Of a stretch of DNA of 64,000 nucleotides, positions 23,206-32,241 are shown in pieces. The position numbers and the translations under genes were made by a program. Source of the stretch: Candidatus Saccharimonadota bacterium (GTDB lineage Bacteria; Patescibacteriota; Saccharimonadia; Saccharimonadales; Saccharimonadaceae); assembly GCA_009781895.1 (NCBI GenBank), contig WQUV01000001.1:62001-126000 (forward strand). Direction: 5' to 3'. Position 1 is the stretch's first letter, and each line of letters opens with the position of its first letter. The notes below the pieces were generated by a model. The model had not been told where the DNA came from. It saw only the letters and a list, made by a program, of their open reading frames with translations, and searched no databases.

Positions 23206-24405
23206 CTAAACGAGCGAGACGAGCGAGTAGATAGGGAATAATATCGCACCAATCATACCACCTGCCATTACAGCAAGAATCAACATCAAAATCGGCTCAA
23301 TCAGCGTCGAAATAGTTCGCACCAATTCATCCAGTTCTTCCTCTAGTACAGTTGCAGCCTTACCTAACATCTCATCAATCTTACCCGAGCTCTCGCCAAT
23401 CGCCACCATCTGCGGTACGATCGGCATAATATACTTCTGAATCTTCAAGCTATCAGACAATGCTTTACCATTCGCTACGCGCACCGTCGCCTTCTCTAAG
23501 CTATCCTGAACGATCACGTTGTTCACCGCATCCGAAGAAATCTTCAGGCTGTCCACCATTGGTACGCCCGTTGACAAAAGAATCTGACTGGTTCGCGCAA
23601 ATCGCGCCATATAAAGACGCAGGAATAACTGCTTAAACATCGGTACGTTGAGATAAAATAAGTCACGTAGCTCAATTCCTTTCTTGCTTTTTGAGAATTG
23701 GAACATCATGTAGACTATAATACCAACAATGATCAAGACAGCCCACCAATAATTCATCAAGAAGTCAGCAAACGAAACCATGATTTGCGTCAAGGCTGGC
23801 AATGGCTCATTAAGGTCTCGGTAAAGATTCTCAACTTGCGGAACAATCGTAAAGAGCATGAAGCCCATCACGCCAATAATCACCACGATCACAATCACTG
23901 GATACATCATTGCCGAACGAATCTTCGCAAGTACAGCCGCGTCTTTCTCTAACTGATCGGCAAGGCGTTGTAAAGCCTTATCAAGTGTGCCCGAAAGCTC
24001 ACCCGCCTTAATGAGCTCAATGTAGACTTTATTAAAAGTCTTCGGATAGCGCGCCATTGAATTCGCTAGCGGTTCACCTGCATCAACCGAAGTCGTGATA
24101 TCTTCAATCACTGCCTTCATCGCCTTATTGTCAGTCTGCGCGGCAACCGTAGTCAAGCTCTCCGAGAGCGGGACACCCGCGCCAATCAGAGTGGCAAACT
24201 GCCGCGTAAAATTAATGCGATCTTTCGCAGAGATGCGATTAGTGTAACGGTCAAGGAAGCTTGCACCAAACTCTTTGATTTGCCGCGGTACCATATTGCG
24301 CTCAACCAATAGCTTACCAGCTGCCAATTCGCTCTCGGCCTGGATGCTTCCCTTAATTATCTCGCCAGTCTTGTTGTCTTTCGCAACATAGTTATAGCGA
24401 TTCAT
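23206..24405 (-). CDS. pilC: Type IV pilus inner-membrane platform protein PilC
   Basis: A 399-residue GspF/PilC protein, the inner-membrane platform on which pilins are polymerised. It starts YNYVAKDNKTGEIIKGSI as usual, contains two GspF repeats (about 65-185 and 265-390) with the motifs FTRQFATLIGAGVPLSESL and FARTSQILLSTGVPMVDSL, and three membrane segments (about 165-190, 215-240, 370-395). Its ATG directly follows the pilT stop codon, so translation is coupled. Length is normal. Confidence 0.92.
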   Translation of the reverse strand: MNRYNYVAKDNKTGEIIKGSIQAESELAAGKLLVERNMVPRQIKEFGASFLDRYTNRISAKDRINFTRQFATLIGAGVPLSESLTTVAAQTDNKAMKAVIEDITTSVDAGEPLANSMARYPKTFNKVYIELIKAGELSGTLDKALQRLADQLEKDAAVLAKIRSAMMYPVIVIVVIIGVMGFMLFTIVPQVENLYRDLNEPLPALTQIMVSFADFLMNYWWAVLIIVGIIVYMMFQFSKSKKGIELRDLFYLNVPMFKQLFLRLYMARFARTSQILLSTGVPMVDSLKISSDAVNNVIVQDSLEKATVRVANGKALSDSLKIQKYIMPIVPQMVAIGESSGKIDEMLGKAATVLEEELDELVRTISTLIEPILMLILAVMAGGMIGAILFPIYSLVSLV

Positions 24406-25572
24406 CTATTGGAGCGCCCTTTCAAACTCATTGAAGTCAACTGCCGCTGTCCGCGCTACGTCATAAGACACAATACCAGTCTTCACCATTTTTGCTAGCG
24501 TCCGATCCATTGTCTGCATCCCGACGTCGACACCAGTTTGGATCACTGTATCCAGCTGGTGACTCTTACCCTCACGGATAATACCACGTACCGCGTTATT
24601 CGCAATCAGAATCTCACAAGCCGCAATACGACCACCCGCCAACTTCGGCAGAAGTCGCTGCGAACAAATTGCCATCAGAATATTCGCGAGCTGCGTACGA
24701 ATCATCTGTTGCTGTCCTGATGGGAAAACGTCCACCAAACGATCAATCGACTGCGCCGCCGAGTTAGTATGTAGCGTCCCTAACACCAAGTGACCTGTTT
24801 CTGCCAAAGTAATCGCACTCGAAATCGTCTCAAGGTCACGCATCTCACCAATCAAAATCACATCCGGGTCTTGGCGAAGCGCGCTGCGTAACGCCGCAGC
24901 ATATGAGAAGGTGTCATGATGAACTTCACGCTGCGCAATCACCGCACGCCGTGGTGTGTAAGTATACTCAATTGGGTCTTCGATTGTCACAATGTGAGTT
25001 GGTCGCTCGTTATTAATCTTCTCTACCAGTGCCGCAAGAGTCGTCGTCTTACCCGATCCAGTCGGGCCAGTCACCAATACCAAACCACGCGGGTAATCAG
25101 CAAAGTTCTCAATCACCGATGGTACGCCCAGTTCTGCAAAATTCGGGATCCGCGCCGGGATCAAACGTAAAGCCGCCGCTGGCAAGCCCTTCTCATGAAA
25201 GGCATTAATACGAAACCGCGCATGCTCCGCAAAGGCAAACGAGAAGTCTAGCTCACGGTTCTTGTTATAATTCTCATACTGCTCATCAGTCATCATCTCA
25301 CGAATCAAGCTATTCACCTGTTCGAGTGTCAGTCGCACACTACCGATTGGCACCAGGATGCCATCTAAGCGAAAAATCACTGGGCTGTTTACTTGAATAT
25401 GTATATCCGAAGCATTCTTCGAAACCGCCGCTTCCATCAAAGTTCCGATATGCACTTCTTGAACTGCACCACCTTCTTGTGGCACTTGCGTCCCAGCCAC
25501 TGATGGTGGCACAACAATCGTCGGCTCATCCTGCGCTGGTTGCATCACTACCCCACCTGTCCCATCTTCCAT
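24406..25572 (-). CDS. pilT: Pilus retraction ATPase PilT
   Basis: A 388-residue hexameric ATPase that depolymerises pili and drives twitching. Walker A GPTGSGKTT is at 169-177, the Asp box at TIEDPIEY, Walker B VILIGEMRD near 231-239, the His box at ETGHLVLGTLHTN, and the C-terminal QRLLPK. The first 36 residues are an extra Pro/Gln/Val-rich stretch absent from most PilT. The start at 25572 lies 6 bases after TATATT. Presence of pilT suggests retractile pili, in line with twitching described for some Saccharibacteria. Confidence 0.92.
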   Translation of the reverse strand: MEDGTGGVVMQPAQDEPTIVVPPSVAGTQVPQEGGAVQEVHIGTLMEAAVSKNASDIHIQVNSPVIFRLDGILVPIGSVRLTLEQVNSLIREMMTDEQYENYNKNRELDFSFAFAEHARFRINAFHEKGLPAAALRLIPARIPNFAELGVPSVIENFADYPRGLVLVTGPTGSGKTTTLAALVEKINNERPTHIVTIEDPIEYTYTPRRAVIAQREVHHDTFSYAAALRSALRQDPDVILIGEMRDLETISSAITLAETGHLVLGTLHTNSAAQSIDRLVDVFPSGQQQMIRTQLANILMAICSQRLLPKLAGGRIAACEILIANNAVRGIIREGKSHQLDTVIQTGVDVGMQTMDRTLAKMVKTGIVSYDVARTAAVDFNEFERALQ

Positions 25573-25578
25573 GTATAT

Positions 25579-25608
25579 AATATATCATAGCATAAACAAA
25601 ATGCACAA
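25579..25608 (-). promoter_or_regulatory. pilTC promoter, leaderless
   Basis: TTGTGC (25603-25608), 18 bases, TATATT (25579-25584) on the minus strand; 6 bases to the ATG. Confidence 0.55.
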
Positions 25609-25626
25609 CCCCATCTTACACGACGC

Positions 25627-27192
25627 CTACTGTCGCTCCACATGTGGCGCCGTAATCGTCCACGGTCTCGCTGCCGCTGTGGACGTCGCCTGATGAATCG
25701 TACTGCCAAATTGTTGTCTTGTCGCATCCGCCACGCCTATTCCCCATAAAGTCGTCCCATCCACACTTAATACATACGCATTATCAAATCCCCCCGCCGT
25801 CATCCCTACATTTCCCGCTATATCAGCCATCGACGATAGCCACGGCGTTGTCCTCGTTGTCGTGTTCCCACCAAATAACTCACCAAAATTCGCTCGCCCT
25901 ATTCCATATACATCATTTCCCACCACCATATGAGTAAAGTCCGCCCCCGCATTGATGAACCGCACTCCGCTAATACTCCCTACTCGTACTGGCGTCGTCT
26001 GATTACCTGCACCACCATTAACACCTCGCGCCCGCCCCCAGCCCCACACCTCACCTCGCTCCGTCAAAGCCATCACAAAGCCAAACGCTCCATCACCACC
26101 ATAACTCACCTGACGAATATTTCCCGGTAGACCGCTTACTATGCTCGGTCGACTAGTCGTCGCATTAGACGCCGTAGTATTGCCGCGTGCTAACTGTCCG
26201 TGCGCGTTCGTCCCCCACACCATCACATCACCTCCGTCCGTAATCGCCGCTCCACCGCTCGGACCCTGCGACACATAAACAATATTACCCGTTTCCGTAA
26301 TTCTCGTCGGTCGTGATTGGTTACTCGTGCTGCCCGTCCCCAAAGTGAATCCACCTCCAAACCCCCAGGTATACACATCACCATTCGACCCGAGCGCGCC
26401 AAAAGCACCGCGCGCGCCATCCCCTTTCGACCCAGAAATCTGCCGAAAAGTCACTCCGCTCGGCATCCGCACGATCCATGGCATCGTAGAGTCAAAGATG
26501 CCGCCATCTCCCAGCTGCCCTGCGCTATTACTGCCCCAGCAGTGAGCTATACCAGCACTATTTAACACGCACGACGTATGGTGCGCCGCCGCAATATCTA
26601 TTACCGGCAAGTCATTAAAACGTCTTTGTGGTATCAAAGTCGGCGCCCTAAATGTCGCCGCACTCGCTACGCTACTAGCAATCCCTCGCTGCCCACTCCC
26701 ATTCCAACCCCAAGTCCAAACCGAACCATTTGACCCGAGCGCTAGCCCATGCGATGTCCCGTTCGCGATGTTTATGAACTGCCAAATCACTATACTCATC
26801 GTTATTGGTATCGCCTGCCGCCCAGCAGTATCTTGCACTTGATAGGTAACAGTATAATTACCCATCTCCCACTCCTGCCATCTAATAGGACAAACTACCA
26901 ACACATCCCCACGCCTACACTCTCGCGTAATCCGTGACGTGATGTCGCCATCCATCTCGCTCGTTGCTCGTATCCGCGCATGCATTTGTGCTGGCGTAAA
27001 ATCCGTATCGCCACGAAATATCTCGAAATCTCGATTCGCATTATTTGCAGTCAATTCTGGCCCACCAATCGGCTCAAAGTATCCTTGCCCTTCAATCACT
27101 AATGTGTTCGAAACATCTGCAAAAGCAACTCCCGCACACACCACCGCCAGACACAATATCCCTGCCACCGCTGCCAGACGCTTCGTCTTCAC
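25627..27192 (-). CDS. Secreted RCC1-repeat protein with DUF5011-like domain
   Basis: A 521-residue exported protein. A signal peptide (KTKR, then hydrophobic to about residue 26, AFA) is followed by an Ig-like domain of DUF5011 type (SEMDGDITSRI, then GNYTVTYQVQDTAGR). From about residue 145 come RCC1/BLIP-II beta-propeller repeats, recognised by recurring GxxHGLALGSNGSVWTWGWNGSGQ-like units (about seven, each near 50 residues). Such propellers in bacteria are surface binding domains. The GTG at 27192 is chosen: it sits two bases after the signal peptidase stop with GGGAGGGA just upstream, and gives a proper signal peptide. There is no sortase motif or C-terminal anchor. Confidence 0.8.
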   Translation of the reverse strand: MKTKRLAAVAGILCLAVVCAGVAFADVSNTLVIEGQGYFEPIGGPELTANNANRDFEIFRGDTDFTPAQMHARIRATSEMDGDITSRITRECRRGDVLVVCPIRWQEWEMGNYTVTYQVQDTAGRQAIPITMSIVIWQFINIANGTSHGLALGSNGSVWTWGWNGSGQRGIASSVASAATFRAPTLIPQRRFNDLPVIDIAAAHHTSCVLNSAGIAHCWGSNSAGQLGDGGIFDSTMPWIVRMPSGVTFRQISGSKGDGARGAFGALGSNGDVYTWGFGGGFTLGTGSTSNQSRPTRITETGNIVYVSQGPSGGAAITDGGDVMVWGTNAHGQLARGNTTASNATTSRPSIVSGLPGNIRQVSYGGDGAFGFVMALTERGEVWGWGRARGVNGGAGNQTTPVRVGSISGVRFINAGADFTHMVVGNDVYGIGRANFGELFGGNTTTRTTPWLSSMADIAGNVGMTAGGFDNAYVLSVDGTTLWGIGVADATRQQFGSTIHQATSTAAARPWTITAPHVERQ

Positions 27193-27194
27193 AG

Positions 27195-28286
27195 CTACAT
27201 CCCTCCCTGAGTCACACCAGACACCCAAAGAGTCGGATGCCCAACTAGCGGCAACTTTAGTCTAGTCGTACCAATCACCTCGTCTTCTCTTACCACCCAG
27301 GCATCTGGTGAGCTATTTGCATCGCCTTGAGTTGTAAATTCTAGCTGACCACTCCCATCCTCTTCGATCGCCACAATCCTATGCACCACCATTCGTTCAC
27401 GCTTACTGAACACCAGGACATCACCCTCTACTAAGCTAGCGATTTGCCCGCTGTTCAATTTCTCTACAATTATAAAATCGCCCACATTAATGTTTGGCGC
27501 CATCGATCCCGTCGCCACCGCCAGCGGATAAAAGCGAAACCCCCCGCTAAACAACATCACTACCAAAATAGCCACGCTCGCCAATGCTCCCGCACCAACT
27601 ATTCGCCACGCTTTGCTTGACTGTCTGTGCTTTCTTGGCTCATCGCGTTCCAGTGTCAGCTTATACAACAAGAAATAGCAAACTACTGGGATGAATAAAT
27701 GAGCGCTACTCATCATGAAGTCGCTAAGGTTCGGATAAATCGGCAGAAACATCAGTGGCAATACGGTCATCACTCGATATGCAGTCGTCGCCTGCCATCC
27801 GCCCTTACCAGCCAGGAAAGTCATAAAGATACTACTAAATACCCACGGTAATAAGCCTATAAATACAAACTGCGCCACTCGCAAATTGTTCGCCAAACTC
27901 ATTACCGCAAGCAAAGGCAGCCCACCAATCAGCGTCGCGAGCAACGTCACTACTACCATCATAACTTTGCTTTTACCGCTTTTTCTCAGCAAGCTCACTC
28001 GCATCAATTCTGTCACAATAATCACCAATACCATCGGCAGTAAATTTAGTAAAATATAATTTTCTGGCCTGGCTTGCAACACAAGTCCAACTACTATCCC
28101 TAGCAAAAATTGTAGCGCCAACCAAACCGCACAAATTACCACAACCATAGCTACTATCACACTCTGCTCACGCTGACGCCCTAACTCTAACCCAAAGACT
28201 TTCGCTGTCACAGCTAAAGCTGCAACACTTATTCCTGCTGCCAACCAAATAGTCATCGGCAACCATATAGCTATTATCACTACCAC
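27195..28286 (-). CDS. Signal peptidase I, S26B/SipW type, with membrane domain
   Basis: A 363-residue or longer membrane protein. The N-terminal 235 residues hold about seven hydrophobic helices; the C-terminal 120 form a signal peptidase I domain. VATGSMAPNINVGDF carries the catalytic Ser (about 261) and MVVHRIVAI has His (about 300) where the bacterial type has Lys, so this is the archaeal/ER/SipW class. GDANSSPDAWVV is the later conserved Asp region. SipW enzymes process a few dedicated substrates such as TasA. The flanking TasA-like and DUF5305-like genes support that. GTG at 28286 is a conservative start; the frame stays open upstream to the previous stop and may begin at a CTG near 28346. 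Confidence 0.82.
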   Translation of the reverse strand: MVVIIAIWLPMTIWLAAGISVAALAVTAKVFGLELGRQREQSVIVAMVVVICAVWLALQFLLGIVVGLVLQARPENYILLNLLPMVLVIIVTELMRVSLLRKSGKSKVMMVVVTLLATLIGGLPLLAVMSLANNLRVAQFVFIGLLPWVFSSIFMTFLAGKGGWQATTAYRVMTVLPLMFLPIYPNLSDFMMSSAHLFIPVVCYFLLYKLTLERDEPRKHRQSSKAWRIVGAGALASVAILVVMLFSGGFRFYPLAVATGSMAPNINVGDFIIVEKLNSGQIASLVEGDVLVFSKRERMVVHRIVAIEEDGSGQLEFTTQGDANSSPDAWVVREDEVIGTTRLKLPLVGHPTLWVSGVTQGGM

Positions 28287-28367
28287 AGTGAAGATCCCGC
28301 CTATAATGACGAGTATCTTCCTGCAGTATCTAGTTAGCAGCTTCAGCCTTCCCCCTAAACCTTGAAG

Positions 28368-28967
28368 CTAGTCAACATATGTGATAGTTTGATTACCGAT
28401 AGCAATATCTACCGCGCCAGGTCTGCCGACTGTCGGCACCGCCGCAAGCTCTACCACCACTCGCACTTCCACGCTATCTCCTGCCGCGAGCTCGTCACCC
28501 GCTACAATAGCATTACCATCTGCATATTGAAATATGTATGTGATATTCCTGCATAGCGCATCCGCGAACACTACGTCAGCTGCGCCTTGTGCTGTACACG
28601 TGATGGTTGGTGTATTTAACGTAGAGACAGAAGCCTTTGCCCCACCTACGTTTTCGATCGTCGCCCGTACAGTTGCTGAGCCCGCCGCGCTAAATTGCAC
28701 CATATACGACGCAATAGTTAGTTGGTCTGCACTCACATCCGTAGTAACCGTACTATCAAAACCACCACCCCCAGTCTGGGCGTGAGTCACCGATCCAGCC
28801 TTCCATCGCACCAGCGGATCATTCTGCGTATACTCCGCTCCACCCATAATCGTCAATGTTTGACTATACGCCGCAAACACTACACCACCTATCACCAGCG
28901 CTACAGCCAGAATCCCGACTGCCGCCCATTTCTTATTCACTCTGCTATTTCCATTTACCTTTTTCAT
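28368..28967 (-). CDS. TasA/camelysin-like secreted protein, putative SipW substrate
   Basis: A 199-residue protein with a basic start (KKVNGNSRVNKK), one hydrophobic segment (about 14-32) ending VVFAAYSQ, and a beta-rich Thr/Val/Ala domain with one probable disulfide (CTAQG and LCRN). The segment after the hydrophobic run (SQTLTIMGGAEY) resembles the N-termini of SipW-dependent proteins such as TasA, camelysin and archaeal relatives. It lies directly upstream of the S26B signal peptidase. It could form a surface fibre; this is inferred from context, and similarity is weak. ATG at 28967 follows AAAGG. Confidence 0.6.
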   Translation of the reverse strand: MKKVNGNSRVNKKWAAVGILAVALVIGGVVFAAYSQTLTIMGGAEYTQNDPLVRWKAGSVTHAQTGGGGFDSTVTTDVSADQLTIASYMVQFSAAGSATVRATIENVGGAKASVSTLNTPTITCTAQGAADVVFADALCRNITYIFQYADGNAIVAGDELAAGDSVEVRVVVELAAVPTVGRPGAVDIAIGNQTITYVD

Positions 28968-29022
28968 AATTACCTTTCTTGCTTCATTCTACTCACTAAA
29001 AACACCACGTTTACTCCATCCC

Positions 29023-30132
29023 CTACCTCCCCTTCTTTGTTTTCTTCGTCGACAACGACCGCTTCCAGTGTGGAGAGCCGTACAAGAACACATGCTCCCT
29101 CTCTACCACCGCGTATGCTGTCCTTCCGCTCGGCATCTCAAAGTAGAGAATGTTCTGCATCACGCGATCCGCCTTGTCTACCAAATCCTCAAATTCTTCC
29201 ACTTCATAGGCATACTTATAGTCACTCCTCTTCAGCGGCGTCTTTAGGTCCACTATAATTCGCCCATATTCTTTATGTATCTTCATGTCATATCGCTCGC
29301 AAGGATTCTTCGGTCGACGCTTATACTTTATATAAAATATTATAATTACAATTACCGCCGTCATTACCGACATGCCACTCAATATTACACGACGCATCGC
29401 CGCTCCGTCTTGCTCCGCACCCATGAACACTAATAAATCCTCTTGGTCTGGCAGCCTCCCTAACCGCACACTATAAGTCTGCTTCGCGAGCGGCACCACG
29501 AAACCTAAATTAATCTGGCGACTAACCGAACGCTCATCATCAGTCTTAGCCACCAAATCTATTCTCATATCAACTTCCAGTATCGCCTCTCCTGCCAGTC
29601 CATTGTCGACCATAAACTGAATCGCCTGCTGATTAAACTCTTGGAAGTTTAATCCGTAAGTCTCATTAACAACTAGCATGCCAGCGCCCCTATTTAAACC
29701 CCTAATCTCATCTTGCAAAACAAACTGCTGATTATATATTTGCCGCTCCCGGTTTTCCCGATCAAACACAATCACCCGCCCCACAATCGTGTACGAATAT
29801 TTGTACTCTAGCGGTTTATCCGTAGAAAGCTCGTAGTTGAATTGTAGATTGATCGTATCGGTCAGTAGCGATAGATATTGTCGCCCCGCTGGCTGACATC
29901 GCTCATCAAAGAACACATTTGGCAACAAGCAAACCTCGTAACTCTGATCTACCATATGTCGCGCCGATAGGTTCATCGCCTCGTACATCACCGCCTGACT
30001 CGGTTCATTCAGCGCCCAGCTTTTGTAGTTCAACGCCCCAGCCAACACCATAATAGCCCCCACAAACAGCGCCCGTCGCCAAGGCCGATTGCGTCTCCTA
30101 GTCTTTACTCGCCAGATACCTCTATATGCCAT
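29023..30132 (-). CDS. DUF5305-like membrane protein
   Basis: A 369-residue protein with a basic N-terminus, a membrane helix (about 22-42), an extracellular domain of about 200 residues, a second helix (about 252-272) and a basic cytosolic tail of about 95 residues. The ectodomain pattern (EYKYSYTIVGRVIVFDRENRE, later a GLNFQEFNQQAIQFM helix) resembles DUF5305, a family that neighbours SipW-type signal peptidases in archaea and Firmicutes. It is the first gene of the four-gene island. A TATGTT box ends 5 bases before the ATG. Function unknown; a chaperone or anchor for the neighbouring secreted protein would fit. Confidence 0.6.
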   Translation of the reverse strand: MAYRGIWRVKTRRRNRPWRRALFVGAIMVLAGALNYKSWALNEPSQAVMYEAMNLSARHMVDQSYEVCLLPNVFFDERCQPAGRQYLSLLTDTINLQFNYELSTDKPLEYKYSYTIVGRVIVFDRENRERQIYNQQFVLQDEIRGLNRGAGMLVVNETYGLNFQEFNQQAIQFMVDNGLAGEAILEVDMRIDLVAKTDDERSVSRQINLGFVVPLAKQTYSVRLGRLPDQEDLLVFMGAEQDGAAMRRVILSGMSVMTAVIVIIIFYIKYKRRPKNPCERYDMKIHKEYGRIIVDLKTPLKRSDYKYAYEVEEFEDLVDKADRVMQNILYFEMPSGRTAYAVVEREHVFLYGSPHWKRSLSTKKTKKGR

Positions 30133-30201
30133 AGTTCAACATAAGCTTAAACTATCAAGCCACTCGAAGGTCAAGAGCTTTCTTCTGCCAAGCGCTATTC
30201 T

Positions 30202-32166
30202 CTAAAATACATCTTCATACACATCGTCCACTCCATCATAGCAAGCCTGCACCTCTCCACCATCGAGCGAGCTATCAATCTCATTACACAATAGAGGTTT
30301 GAGAAATCGCGACTCGTCGTGCATCTTCGATGAACCACCCCAACCCATGGACTGCTCATAGCTCGTCACATATAGCTTCTTCCGTGCTCGTGTCATCGCC
30401 ACATAAAGCAACCGCCGCTCTTCTTCTATCGCTTCTCCACCCTCCTGGTCGAGCGCCCGCTTAGTCGGCAAGATTCCGTCATTTAGGCCCGCCACAAAAA
30501 CCTCATCCCACTCTAAGCCCTTCGCCGAGTGCACTGTCATCAAAGTCACCGCCTCATTAGACACGGTCTCATCTCCACTTGAGAACAGAGCTAGCGATCC
30601 GAGAAAGTCGTCCAGTGACTCGTATTCACCCGCCTCACGAATAAACTCTTTCACATTCTCCACTCTTGCATCCGCCCGCTCATCTTTCCGCGTCGCAAGA
30701 TACTCCAGATACTGTAGTCTCTCCACTAATTCTTCTACGATTTCTCGTGGTCGCGCCAACTTAGTTTTCTCTCGTAAATCCGCGAGTAACTTCTGAAACT
30801 CCTCTAGTCCCACACCAGCCTTGCCGCCAACTTTCTCACCCGCCAGATATTTCTCTACTGATTTCGGCCCAATTCCACGCGTCGGCACATTTATCGCCCG
30901 CCTTAAGCTCACTGAGTCATTCGGCGCGATCAATAAGTTCAAATATGCCACCACATCCTTCACTTCCGTACGATCATAGAATCTCTGCCCGCCGATAATT
31001 TTATATGGAATCTGATTCTGCACAAATACCTTTTCAAATGGCAAACTCTGCGAGTTCATTCTGTATAATATCGCAAACTCATCATACCGCGCTCCACCAC
31101 CGTCTACAGCCACGCCAATTGTCTGAGCCACAAATCGCGCTTCGTCAAATGCATTACAGAATCGTCGCACCTTAATCGGTATCGAGCTCTCATTGTCCGT
31201 CCAGATTGTCTTATCTGTCCGATTCGCGTTTTCTTTTATGACTTTATTTGCCGCCTCTAGGATCGACTTGGTCGAGCGATAATTCTGTTCCAGCTTAATC
31301 ACCGTCGCTCCCTTAAAGTCCCGTTCAAAGTTCAAGATATTTTGATAGTCCGCACCACGCCACGCGTAGATCGACTGCCAATCGTCACCCACCACACAGA
31401 TATTCCGCTGCTCATTCACCAGCAACTTCACAATTTGATACTGAATTTTATTTGTGTCCTGGTACTCGTCAATCAATATATGTTCAAATCTCTGCCGATA
31501 CTTCTCGCGCACTTCAGGCTGCTCCATTAACCGCAGCCAATATAACAGTAGGTCGTCAAAGTCGAGCGCTCCATTCTTAATCCGCTCTTGCTCGTAGCCC
31601 CGATACACCTGCGCCACATCCTGCTCGTAATTCGTGCTCGCCTGCGCCAAGAACTCACTTGCATCAATATTGTGGTTTTTCGCGTTCGATATATCGCCCT
31701 CAATATCACGTAGCCCGCCTCGCGACACCTCCATTCCGAGGCCTTTCATCACATTCTTGATTAATAGTCGCCGATCGTCCGCATCGTATATTATAAAGTT
31801 TGATGCGAGACCAATCGCCTCGCCATCAAATCTTAATATCTTCAACGCAATCCCATGAAACGTTCCCATGAACGGCAGCTGGAGGCCCTGCCAATTTTGA
31901 GATAGTAAAGGCTGCTCCTGTCTCGCGGCAGTCATAGTTTCCAGCAGCTTCGTAGTCCGACTTCTCATCTCCGCTGCCGCCTTATTAGTGAATGTCACTG
32001 CCAAGATTCGCCGTGCATCCATACCACGATCAATCAAATTCGCAACTCGGTGTGTCAAAGTCTTAGTCTTACCTGAACCAGCGCCCGCCAAAATCAGCAT
32101 AGGCCCCTCCAGCGTCTCCACCGCCCGCCGCTGTTCTGGGTTCAGTCCCTCCAAGATTTTATTCAT
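30202..32166 (-). CDS. pcrA: UvrD/PcrA-type DNA helicase
   Basis: A 654-residue 3'-5' superfamily 1 helicase for nucleotide excision repair, mismatch repair or removal of recombinase filaments. Walker A AGAGSGKT is at 27-34, motif Ia VTFTNKAAAEM, motif II ILIDEYQDTN, motif III GDDWQSIYAWRGAD, motif IV KLEQNYRS, motif V VHSAKGLEWDEVFV, motif VI LLYVAMTRARK. It lacks the extended C-terminal tail of PcrA and has no nuclease, unlike the paralogue at 15-18 kb. Met at 32166 is chosen since TGC-TATAAT ends 6 bases before it. Confidence 0.92.
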   Translation of the reverse strand: MNKILEGLNPEQRRAVETLEGPMLILAGAGSGKTKTLTHRVANLIDRGMDARRILAVTFTNKAAAEMRSRTTKLLETMTAARQEQPLLSQNWQGLQLPFMGTFHGIALKILRFDGEAIGLASNFIIYDADDRRLLIKNVMKGLGMEVSRGGLRDIEGDISNAKNHNIDASEFLAQASTNYEQDVAQVYRGYEQERIKNGALDFDDLLLYWLRLMEQPEVREKYRQRFEHILIDEYQDTNKIQYQIVKLLVNEQRNICVVGDDWQSIYAWRGADYQNILNFERDFKGATVIKLEQNYRSTKSILEAANKVIKENANRTDKTIWTDNESSIPIKVRRFCNAFDEARFVAQTIGVAVDGGGARYDEFAILYRMNSQSLPFEKVFVQNQIPYKIIGGQRFYDRTEVKDVVAYLNLLIAPNDSVSLRRAINVPTRGIGPKSVEKYLAGEKVGGKAGVGLEEFQKLLADLREKTKLARPREIVEELVERLQYLEYLATRKDERADARVENVKEFIREAGEYESLDDFLGSLALFSSGDETVSNEAVTLMTVHSAKGLEWDEVFVAGLNDGILPTKRALDQEGGEAIEEERRLLYVAMTRARKKLYVTSYEQSMGWGGSSKMHDESRFLKPLLCNEIDSSLDGGEVQACYDGVDDVYEDVF

Positions 32167-32172
32167 GGAAAC

Positions 32173-32181
32173 ATTATAGCA
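32173..32181 (-). promoter_or_regulatory. Extended -10 promoter of the UvrD gene, leaderless
   Basis: TGC-TATAAT on the minus strand (-10 box 32173-32178), 6 bases before the ATG. It is back to back with the promoter at 32203-32231. Confidence 0.55.
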
Positions 32182-32202
32182 CAATTCAGGGGTGATCCCC
32201 GC

Positions 32203-32231
32203 TTGCAATATAACGTAAGTGGGTATATAAT
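32203..32231 (+). promoter_or_regulatory. Promoter of the VirB6-like gene
   Basis: TTGCAA (32203-32208), 17 bases, TATAAT (32226-32231); 10 bases to the ATG at 32242, so the leader is about 4 nt. Confidence 0.65.
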
Positions 32232-32241
32232 ATTATCAATT

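Noticed and set aside
23067-23252. Small gene between pilC and the pilin
   Set aside because: The frame overlaps the pilC end and the pilin promoter and has no binding site or recognisable features.
25627-27192. Eukaryotic contamination because of RCC1 repeats
   Set aside because: Signal peptide, bacterial neighbours and coupling to the signal peptidase gene show that it belongs to this genome; bacterial RCC1/BLIP-II propellers are known.
32203-32241. TTG start of a longer VirB6-like protein
   Set aside because: It is the -35 box TTGCAA; a good ATG follows the -10 box at 32242.
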